Shown here: one piece after another, positions 26,582 to 33,197 of the stretch
Layout of the letters: each line of letters begins with the position of its first letter
Numbering within the stretch: the stretch's first letter is position 1
NCBI GenBank assembly: GCA_049680625.1
Contig: JBAUID010000028.1
Coordinates: forward strand, 1-64,000
DNA length: 64,000 bases
Reading direction: 5' to 3'
DNA from: JAUIAI01 sp049680625
GTDB lineage: Bacteria > Pseudomonadota > Gammaproteobacteria > Burkholderiales > Burkholderiaceae_E
Translations under genes and position numbers: made by a program
Notes under the pieces: generated by a model
What the model was told of the DNA's origin: nothing
What the model saw: only the letters and a program-made list of their open reading frames with translations
Database searches by the model: none

Positions 26582-26596
26582 ATTAAAAATATTAAT
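26582..26596. promoter_or_regulatory. LysR-type operator candidate abutting the lysR start
   Basis: ATTAAAAATATTAAT has ATTAA/TTAAT arms around AAATA and contains a T-N11-A LysR box. It touches the lysR start codon, so binding would block lysR initiation (autorepression). The AT-rich tract continues to about 26622 with further partial repeats and is the likely promoter region for the plus-strand operon. Confidence 0.5.
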
Positions 26597-26673
26597 ACAA
26601 TATAGAAAATAATATAATTTTTGTTTCTACAAGAACCTCCCTACACTGGCCACTAACACTGCACGGAGTCACT

Positions 26674-27792
26674 ATGGACCTGGGTTTCTTTACGATGCCA
26701 ATTCATCCAGTCGGCAAAGACTGGCGCACCTCGCTTCGCGAAGACAGGCAAGCCTTTCTGCTGGCCGATGAACTGGGTTTCACCGAAGCCTACGTCGGAG
26801 AACACACAACAGACACAGCGGAAAACATTACCTCGTGCACGATGTTTATCGCCTCGCTGGCAGACGCGACCAAAAACATCAAGCTGGGCACCGGCACGGT
26901 CAATCTGCCAAACTCACACCCGGCCGCCGTGGCGGGACAAATTGCCATGCTCGACCACATGCTTGATGGCCGCTTCCTGTTTGGCATCAGTCCGGGCGGG
27001 TTGGCCAGCGATGCAGAAGCTTTTGAAAACCTGGATGCGGATCGCAACGCGATGTTTCTCGAAGCAATCAACATGATTCTGAAAATCTGGGAGAGTGAGT
27101 CGCCTTACGACCTAAAAGGTGAGTATTGGAATATCACTACCGGTAAGACCAGTCTGACTGATATTGGCCAAGGCACCATGCCCCGGCCGCTGCAGCGGCC
27201 CCATCCGCCAATCATTGTTACCGCAGTCGCACCATTCTCGAAAGGGGTTACCGAAGCAGCAGCCCGCGGATGGGACCCGATCTCAGCCAATTTCCTGCTA
27301 CCCAAGTGGGCTGCCAGTCACTGGCCAAAATATGTAGAGGGTTGTGAACGCGCCGGACGCCCCGTCCTGAGCAGCAACTGGCGGGTGGCCAAGAGCATAT
27401 TTGTCTGTGACGATTTGAAAAAGGCAGAGGCTTACGCAAAAGGACCGGATAGCCCGTACCGTTTTTATTACAGCCAGTTGTTGACAAAAATGCGACGCCA
27501 TAATCGGGTTAACCTGTTTAAACACGATCAAGACATGCCCGACGACGCAGTGACACTGGACAATGTCTGCGATGAATTAATCATCTGGGGAACCCCGGAT
27601 AAAGTGGCAGACGATTTACTGGCTTTTCGCGAAACAACCGGCGACTTTGGTACTCTCTTGTATGCGGGCAAAGACTGGAAAGACCCTGAACTGGGTCGAC
27701 AGTCGATGATCCTGGCTGCGGAAAAAGTGCTGCCACTGGTGAATACCGCGATTCAGTCCGAAACCCCTCTCGCAGCAAAGGCAGCCGTATGA
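26674..27792 (+). CDS. Luciferase-like (LLM) flavin-dependent monooxygenase
   Basis: TIM-barrel monooxygenase of 372 residues using reduced flavin supplied by a partner. The N-terminal strand MDLGFFTMPIHP, the barrel segments VGEHTTDT, LGTGTVNLPNSHPAAVAGQIAMLDHM and GRFLFGISPGG, and a C-terminal GTPDKVADDLLAFRETTGDFGTLLY are typical. Layout resembles diketocamphane monooxygenases and limonene monooxygenase relatives rather than RutA. GGAG precedes ATG at good spacing. The next genes encode an alpha/beta hydrolase (4-nt overlap) and a flavin reductase, which fits a two-component type II Baeyer-Villiger enzyme; that function is inferred from context. Confidence 0.88.
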   Translation: MDLGFFTMPIHPVGKDWRTSLREDRQAFLLADELGFTEAYVGEHTTDTAENITSCTMFIASLADATKNIKLGTGTVNLPNSHPAAVAGQIAMLDHMLDGRFLFGISPGGLASDAEAFENLDADRNAMFLEAINMILKIWESESPYDLKGEYWNITTGKTSLTDIGQGTMPRPLQRPHPPIIVTAVAPFSKGVTEAAARGWDPISANFLLPKWAASHWPKYVEGCERAGRPVLSSNWRVAKSIFVCDDLKKAEAYAKGPDSPYRFYYSQLLTKMRRHNRVNLFKHDQDMPDDAVTLDNVCDELIIWGTPDKVADDLLAFRETTGDFGTLLYAGKDWKDPELGRQSMILAAEKVLPLVNTAIQSETPLAAKAAV

Positions 27793-28583
27793 GCACACAA
27801 ACCGTTAACGCCAATGGCATTAATTTAAACGTCAAAATCGATGGTGCTGCAGACGCACCGTGGATCGTATTGTCCAACAGCCTGGGGTCAAACCTGGCAA
27901 TGTGGGACGACCAGATTCCCTTCCTCACCAAAAAGTATCGCGTATTGCGGTACGACACGCGTGGCCACGGCGCCAGTAGCACGCCACCCGGCGCGTACAG
28001 CTTCGCCGATCTGACCGGTGACGTCATTGCGCTGATGGATCACTTCAAAATCGACAAAGCACCTTACATGGGGCTGTCAATGGGGGGCATGACCGGGATG
28101 GGGCTGGCCATTGCTTACCCGCAGCGCTTTACCGGCATTATTTGTTGTGACGCCCGCGGCGACGCACCGGATGGTTTCAAACAAAGCTGGGATGATCGGG
28201 CGGCGGTGATTCGCGATCAGGGAATGGCAGCCCTGGTTGACCCAACCATGGAACGCTGGCTAACCGCGCAGTGCCGCGCAGAACGCCCCGACGATGCTAA
28301 AAGACTCGCTGCTATGGTCGCCAGCACCGACCCGAACGGCTACATTGGTTGTGCAATGGCCCTCAAGACCCTGGACTTTCTGAAAGACATGGGTGGGGTA
28401 ACGGTGCCAATGTTATACGTCGGCGGGGAAACGGACAGTGGCGCAATGCCTGACGTAATGCAGGCCATGGCAGATGCCACCCCGGGCTCTCGTTACGCCA
28501 TGGTGGCTAATGCCGCTCACATTGCCAATGTCGATAATCCGGCCGGATTTAATGCCGCTATCGCGCAATTCCTCGCTATCTGA
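27789..28583 (+). CDS. Alpha/beta hydrolase, enol-lactonase (PcaD)-like
   Basis: Serine hydrolase of 264 residues. N-terminal VLSNSLGSNLAMWDDQIPFL and YDTRGHGAS are typical of 3-oxoadipate enol-lactonases. The nucleophile elbow is GLSMGG (about residues 96-101), an Asp lies in GGETDSGAMPD and the catalytic His in AAHIANVDNP near the C-terminus. Enol-lactone hydrolysis in the beta-ketoadipate route is the family's best-known activity. Here, coupled by a 4-nt overlap to a luciferase-like monooxygenase, opening of a lactone made by that enzyme is equally plausible. Confidence 0.88.
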   Translation: MSTQTVNANGINLNVKIDGAADAPWIVLSNSLGSNLAMWDDQIPFLTKKYRVLRYDTRGHGASSTPPGAYSFADLTGDVIALMDHFKIDKAPYMGLSMGGMTGMGLAIAYPQRFTGIICCDARGDAPDGFKQSWDDRAAVIRDQGMAALVDPTMERWLTAQCRAERPDDAKRLAAMVASTDPNGYIGCAMALKTLDFLKDMGGVTVPMLYVGGETDSGAMPDVMQAMADATPGSRYAMVANAAHIANVDNPAGFNAAIAQFLAI

Positions 28584-28590
28584 ACCAGTG

Positions 28591-29097
28591 ATGAAACCCA
28601 CTGAAGGCCCGATCAGCAGCATGGCCAGCATAACCCCGCAACAACTGCGCGATGCACTCAGCTGTTTTGCCACCGGGGTGGCTATCGTGACAACAGTGGG
28701 GCCGGACGGTGAACCCGTGGGTCTGACGGTCGATTCGTTTAACTCGGTTTCTATGGATCCTCCGTTGATTCTCTGGAGTCTTGGGCTTGGGGCGCCAAGC
28801 CTTCCGGCATTTCGACAACATGCGGCGTTTGTCGTCAACATCCTGTCGTATAACCAACTTGACTTGTGCAGGCAGTTTGCCACCCCGGCTACCGATAAAT
28901 TCGCCGGCGTGAGCTGGCAGCCGGGCCTGCACGGTGCGCCAGTCCTTGATCAGAACGTTGCCACGTTGTCGTGCCTCAACTACCGACAATACGAAGGCGG
29001 AGACCACGAAATTTTTCTGGGTGAAGTCATGAGTGCTGCGGTGTCGGACCTTGCGCCGCTTATCTATAGTCGTGGTCAGTTTCAGTCAGTCCCGTGA
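28591..29097 (+). CDS. Flavin reductase (HpaC-like, FMN-binding split barrel)
   Basis: NAD(P)H:flavin oxidoreductase, about 168 residues. The core is LRDALSCFATGVAIVTTVGPDGEPVGLTVDSFNSVSMDPPL (about residues 18-58), with a conserved GQFQSV at the end. It would supply free reduced FMN to the luciferase-like monooxygenase two genes upstream. Start taken at ATG 28591; ATG at 28621 is possible, and neither has a strong Shine-Dalgarno. In-frame sequence before 28591 lies inside the hydrolase gene and is not conserved-looking. Confidence 0.87.
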   Translation: MKPTEGPISSMASITPQQLRDALSCFATGVAIVTTVGPDGEPVGLTVDSFNSVSMDPPLILWSLGLGAPSLPAFRQHAAFVVNILSYNQLDLCRQFATPATDKFAGVSWQPGLHGAPVLDQNVATLSCLNYRQYEGGDHEIFLGEVMSAAVSDLAPLIYSRGQFQSVP

Positions 29098-30656
29098 TCT
29101 CAACGATGCAACTGCACTCACGCACGTTTATCCGCACGTTAATCACATCCTGGCTTTGCGCCGCAATCATTTGCGGCGTTTTCAATTCCGTTGATGCCCA
29201 CGCCGCGACGCCTGACCCTATGGAAGCGGTAACCGACTATATCAATCAACATCGCGGCATAGCCGGACAAAGTGACTTCAGCGGCTTGTACGTTCTGGAC
29301 AGCGGTGACGAGGCGCTTAGGGCACGGGCCTGGCTGGTTGATCACGCGCGCAACAGCATCGAGGTGCAATACTTTATCTGGAGCACGGATAATATTGGCA
29401 TTCTTGCCGGTGAGGCTTTGTTGCGCGCAGCCAAACGCGGCATCAAAGTCCGGGTAATTGTTGACGATTTGCTGATCGACGCAGCTGCTCAGACAATGCT
29501 GGCATTAGACAAACATCCCAATGTTGATATTCGGATTTATAACCCGAAACACTCGGTCAACGTGCCCTGGTACAAACGAATTTTGTACTTATTCGCCGAC
29601 TTCAAAGGCTCGAACCAGCGCATGCACGACAAAACTTTTGTTGTTGACGGTAAAGTGGCTATAACAGGCGGGCGTAACATGGCCGATGAGTATTTCGACT
29701 ACAGTCACGACTATAACTTCCGAGACCGCGATATTCTTGTACTGGGTAAAGCTGCCGGCGACATCAGAAACAGCTTTCAGCGATTCTGGGCCCACCCGCT
29801 GACCGAGCCAGTCAGTGCCTTATACGATGGCGCAGGTTTTTTGGAGCGTCATGTCACGGTAACCGATGCAGCCGTTCAAGCCCATTATGACAAACTGCAC
29901 GCATACGCGGCAGACAGTGCAAACTTTGAACCAGCGGTTCGTCAGGCGATTGCCGGCACATCGGGCGAATTTTCCCGGCTAAAAACACAGATCATCTGGT
30001 GTAATGCCCGTTTCATCAGTGACGATCCGGGCAAGAACAACCAGTCCGGCCTCGACCTGGGCGGTGGAGGCAAAAGCACTCAGGCACTGGCAACCCTGCT
30101 TGCCACGACGCACAAAGAGGTAATTATTCAGTCGCCCTACCTGGTGTTATCGGATGCCGCTATAGAAATGTTCAGGCAAACCATTGCGCGCGGTGTATCG
30201 ATTCGCATTAATACCAACTCAATGGCTGCAACCGACAACCTGCAGGCATTCAGTGGCTATCGGAATCAGCGCCAGCAACTGCTGGCAATGGGCCTCGAAA
30301 TATTTGAGTTCCGGCCAGACGCTGCGGTACAGAAAAAGTTGATGCAACGGGCGGCGGGTTCTTTAGTCAGCGCCCCGGTTTTTTCGCTGCATGCTAAAAC
30401 GATGGTCGTCGATGAGCAAACTGTTTACGTTGGCACCTACAATCTGGACCCAAGATCAGAAAATATTAATACTGAAGTCGGTATTGTTGCGACCGACAAA
30501 AGGCTTGCTGCGGCAGTGCGGCAAAGCATTCTGACTGATATGTCGGCTGATAACAGTTGGAATGCGCGCACCGACAAACCGGACGCGCAGGTCCCGTGGT
30601 TAAAGCGCGCCCAGGTTCGCTTTTGGCAAATGCTGCCGCTGCGGGCAATTTTGTAG
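29094..30656 (+). CDS. Phospholipase D-family protein, cardiolipin synthase C-like
   Basis: Two-HKD-motif enzyme of 520 residues with an N-terminal signal peptide or anchor (LITSWLCAAIICGVFNSVDAHA). HKD motif 1 is HDKTFVVDGKVAITGGRN (about residues 179-196) and motif 2 is HAKTMVVDEQTVYVGTYNLDPRSEN (about 433-457). The pattern matches ClsC-type cardiolipin synthases, which condense phosphatidylglycerol with phosphatidylethanolamine at the membrane. The GTG start overlaps the flavin reductase TGA by 4 nt; an ATG 12 nt further in is also possible. Being the fourth gene of a catabolic cassette is unexpected. Confidence 0.88.
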   Translation: MISTMQLHSRTFIRTLITSWLCAAIICGVFNSVDAHAATPDPMEAVTDYINQHRGIAGQSDFSGLYVLDSGDEALRARAWLVDHARNSIEVQYFIWSTDNIGILAGEALLRAAKRGIKVRVIVDDLLIDAAAQTMLALDKHPNVDIRIYNPKHSVNVPWYKRILYLFADFKGSNQRMHDKTFVVDGKVAITGGRNMADEYFDYSHDYNFRDRDILVLGKAAGDIRNSFQRFWAHPLTEPVSALYDGAGFLERHVTVTDAAVQAHYDKLHAYAADSANFEPAVRQAIAGTSGEFSRLKTQIIWCNARFISDDPGKNNQSGLDLGGGGKSTQALATLLATTHKEVIIQSPYLVLSDAAIEMFRQTIARGVSIRINTNSMAATDNLQAFSGYRNQRQQLLAMGLEIFEFRPDAAVQKKLMQRAAGSLVSAPVFSLHAKTMVVDEQTVYVGTYNLDPRSENINTEVGIVATDKRLAAAVRQSILTDMSADNSWNARTDKPDAQVPWLKRAQVRFWQMLPLRAIL

Positions 30657-30671
30657 CGCTTATAGTGCTGA

Positions 30672-30684
30672 GGCCGCTGCGGCC
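30672..30684. terminator. Small GC hairpin between convergent genes
   Basis: GGCCG and CGGCC flank CTG, followed on the plus strand by AGTAGATTTTG. The stem is short and the U-run only four long, so termination for either converging gene is only possible. Confidence 0.3.
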
Positions 30685-30705
30685 AGTAGATTTTGACGCG
30701 GGAAT

Positions 30706-31353
30706 TTACTCCTTAACCCGCAATTCATCGTACGACGTCATGACCGTTTTTCGAAACGCGTCCCGCTCGGTCAGCGCGTTGTACCAACGCTGCAAATTCG
30801 GCAAATCAGGCCGCTCGATGTCGATGTCGTAATAGCGGTACATCCAGGCTCCGGTGGGAATATCCGCCATGGAAAAGTGCTCTCCGGCGAGCCACGTCGT
30901 ATCACCCAGGCGCTTGTCCAGAATGCCTGCGCCGGCAATCATTGCCTTGTACTGGACGTTAAACTGGGTTGCATCCTGTTTTGCTTTTGGGGTGCGTACC
31001 TTGTGCCAGAACACGGCTGACATACTCTGTGTAAACGAGGTTGCTGCCCAGTCCATCCACTGATCAGCCAACGCATGACCCTGGTTCCCGCCGGCGGGAA
31101 CCAGCACACCACCGTGTTGCTGCGTAAGGTAGCGAACAATGGCATTTGACTCGTACAAAATAAAGTCACCTTCGACCAGGGTTGGCACCCGGCCATTCGG
31201 ATTCATCCGGCGATATTCGTCAGTATCAACCACCCCGTAATGCGCCCCGGCGTCGCGGCGCTCAAATGTTATGTCGAGCTCGGCAAGTGCCCACAAAACT
31301 TTTTGGACGTTCGAAGAACTCGCCCTTCCCCAGATAAGCATTTGATCTGCCAT
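30706..31353 (-). CDS. Glutathione S-transferase
   Basis: GST of 215 residues. An N-terminal thioredoxin-like domain holds the catalytic Ser region (WGRASSSNVQKVLWALAEL) and the cis-Pro glutathione loop (GRVPTLVEGDFILYESNAIVRYL, about residues 52-74). A helical C-terminal domain follows, with the conserved MADIPTGAWMYR. It would conjugate or transfer glutathione to electrophiles in the cytoplasm. The start overlaps the stop of the OsmC-like gene by one base, so both come from one transcript, suggesting a shared detoxification role. Confidence 0.9.
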   Translation of the reverse strand: MADQMLIWGRASSSNVQKVLWALAELDITFERRDAGAHYGVVDTDEYRRMNPNGRVPTLVEGDFILYESNAIVRYLTQQHGGVLVPAGGNQGHALADQWMDWAATSFTQSMSAVFWHKVRTPKAKQDATQFNVQYKAMIAGAGILDKRLGDTTWLAGEHFSMADIPTGAWMYRYYDIDIERPDLPNLQRWYNALTERDAFRKTVMTSYDELRVKE

Positions 31354-31613
31354 CAGACTGACCTCACTGTCCAGTTTTCATCGATAGTAGTGCCGGCATT
31401 ACGAATGACTTTGGCAATTGGACAGAACTTTTGAAGATCCCGCTGAATCGCGGTGATCTGATCAGCACTGGCGTCAGTCTGGATATCAATATTCAAAACC
31501 ACACTCGGAAACGGCACTTCTATTTCTTCCTCGAGAGAGACACCGCGCCGATCAAACTTCGCGGCGCCGGTCATTTTCATGTCGACGACGCTTTTCATTT
31601 TTATATTTACCAC
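31353..31613 (-). CDS. Half-length OsmC-like protein
   Basis: Small protein of 86 residues. Its second half (PFPSVVLNIDIQTDASADQITAIQRDLQKFCPIAKVIRNAGT) resembles the C-terminal part of OsmC/Ohr peroxidases, including the resolving-type Cys in CPIAKV. The N-terminal half of a normal OsmC, with the first reactive Cys, is missing. Nothing similar extends upstream: a good Shine-Dalgarno (AGGAGA) precedes the GTG start at 31613. It is therefore a deliberate short form or an old truncation. It is translationally coupled to a GST gene, which fits a redox or electrophile-stress theme. Confidence 0.65.
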   Translation of the reverse strand: MVNIKMKSVVDMKMTGAAKFDRRGVSLEEEIEVPFPSVVLNIDIQTDASADQITAIQRDLQKFCPIAKVIRNAGTTIDENWTVRSV

Positions 31614-31766
31614 TGGGTTGTCTCCTGGATTTATCTTGTCCCAAAATTTGCGGGCCGGATGTGACTGGTGGTCAGAACCAAAGTATAGTTAACTTAGGCC
31701 TGCAGGGGTTTGCAAATTCAGTGCTGCGCTTAAAACGCTAGCCGGAAAATGGCAGATAACCCTGTA

Positions 31767-31785
31767 GATTTGTACGATACAAATC
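31767..31785. promoter_or_regulatory. Inverted repeat upstream of the second molybdenum hydroxylase operon
   Basis: GATTTGTA and TACAAATC form a perfect 8-bp inverted repeat around CGA, 30 nt before the TTG start of the FAD subunit gene. It is well placed for an operator or activator site in the divergent region between this operon and the OsmC-like gene. Confidence 0.55.
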
Positions 31786-31815
31786 CGTCTGACGAAAACA
31801 ACCGGAGCATAACGA

Positions 31816-32706
31816 TTGAAACTGGCTGACGTCGCCTATGAGCGCCCATCGGATCTCTCACAGGCTCTGGCAATGATATCTGACACCAGTCGGGATATAC
31901 GCGTTCTCGCCGGAGGACAAAGCCTGCTCGCAGCGCTGAATTTTCGGCTAGGCGAACCGGACTTGCTGGTTGACATCAACCGAATCGCCCAATTGAAAGG
32001 GATCAGCGAGCAGAACGGCGTTGTGCGCATCGGTGCGCTTACCCGTCATGTCGACGTTATGCGATCCCCCATCGTCGCCGAACATCTGCCACTGATTGCC
32101 CGGGCAATACATGAAGTAGCCCATCCCGCAATTCGCCACCGCGGCACCTTCGGCGGCAGCATCGCCCTGGCCGACCCTGCGGCTGAATTGCCGGCCTGCC
32201 TGCTGGCCTGTAATGGCTCGGTAATTATTGCGAGCGTTCACGGTGAACGTCAGGTGGCCGCTGACAATTACTTTAAGGGTTTGTACGATACCGACTTACA
32301 ACCCGGCGAGATTATTACCGCAGTGCAATTGCCAAGCCATGCAGGCAACGACTGTTTTTTCGCATTTGCCGAATTTGCGCGTCGGCGCGGTGACTTTGCC
32401 AACGCCGGGGTAGCAATTACCGCCCGAAACCGGGCAGCAATTGAAGACTCCCGGATTGTTTTGTTTGGTGTGTCAGACAAACCCGTACGCGCCACAACAT
32501 CTGAGGCCTTACTCAACGGCCAGCCCCTGGACGCAGACAATATTGAGCGGGCCAGTGAAATGGCAACCGAAGCGATTGCTGTTTTTTCTGACATACATAC
32601 CGGCGAAGCAATGAAACGTCACCTGTGCCGGGTCATGATGCGACGGGCTTTGACAGCAGCAGTTTCAGGCGCAGGAAGTGCTACGCTAACTGACAATTCA
32701 GCCTAA
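31816..32706 (+). CDS. FAD-binding subunit of second molybdenum hydroxylase (CoxM-like)
   Basis: FAD subunit, 296 residues, with AGGQSLLAALNFRLGEPDLLVDINRI (about residues 32-57) and RHRGTFGGSIALADPAAELPA (about 110-130). It starts at TTG 31816 behind CCGGAG, which is the only start that leaves a complete N-terminus (MKLADVAYERP). It heads an M-S-L operon in the same order as the set at 1573-5405, but the two sets are clearly different sequences, implying different substrates. The promoter region contains a perfect inverted repeat. Confidence 0.92.
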   Translation: MKLADVAYERPSDLSQALAMISDTSRDIRVLAGGQSLLAALNFRLGEPDLLVDINRIAQLKGISEQNGVVRIGALTRHVDVMRSPIVAEHLPLIARAIHEVAHPAIRHRGTFGGSIALADPAAELPACLLACNGSVIIASVHGERQVAADNYFKGLYDTDLQPGEIITAVQLPSHAGNDCFFAFAEFARRRGDFANAGVAITARNRAAIEDSRIVLFGVSDKPVRATTSEALLNGQPLDADNIERASEMATEAIAVFSDIHTGEAMKRHLCRVMMRRALTAAVSGAGSATLTDNSA

Positions 32707-33197
32707 TGAAAATTTCAATCTCAACAACTATTAATGATGAAGCCGTCAGCGCAACGGTTGATGCACGGGTAAATCTGGTTGACTTTCTTCGCTCCGAACG
32801 AGGGCTGACCGGTTCTCATGTCGGCTGCGAGCACGGCGTTTGCGGTGCATGCACCGTACAAGTTGATGGGGTACCAATTCGAGGCTGCCTGATGCTCGCG
32901 GCCCAGGTTGACGGTGCCCATGTCCAGACCATTGAAGGATTGTCTGACTCCGGAAAACTTGCCGGCTTGCAGGCGGCTTTTCTAAAACACAATGCATTGC
33001 AATGCGGCTTTTGCACTGCCGGCATGTTGCTGACCGCATTCGAACTGACGGAATCAGTAAAGGCTGACGGAGCGCCCAATCGGGACGCTATACGGGAACA
33101 TATTTCGGGCAATTATTGCCGATGTACCGGCTACCAGGCAATTGTCGACGCCATTGAAGAAGTTGTGCAGGCGAAACAGAACGAGGCCAGCCGATGA
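32706..33197 (+). CDS. (2Fe-2S)-binding subunit of second molybdenum hydroxylase (CoxS-like)
   Basis: Iron-sulfur subunit of 163 residues. Ferredoxin-type cluster cysteines lie in GCEHGVCGACTVQ and the following RGCLM; the second cluster is in CGFCTAGML and NYCRCTGYQAIVDAI. It overlaps the FAD subunit stop by one base (TAATG) and the large subunit start by 4 nt (ATGA), so the three proteins are made in a coupled way. The acceptor cluster order matches the xanthine oxidase family. Confidence 0.95.
   Translation: MKISISTTINDEAVSATVDARVNLVDFLRSERGLTGSHVGCEHGVCGACTVQVDGVPIRGCLMLAAQVDGAHVQTIEGLSDSGKLAGLQAAFLKHNALQCGFCTAGMLLTAFELTESVKADGAPNRDAIREHISGNYCRCTGYQAIVDAIEEVVQAKQNEASR

Noticed and set aside
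26674..29097. Rut pyrimidine-degradation operon
   Set aside because: The monooxygenase N-terminus and barrel motifs do not match RutA, and rutB, rutC and rutE homologues are missing.
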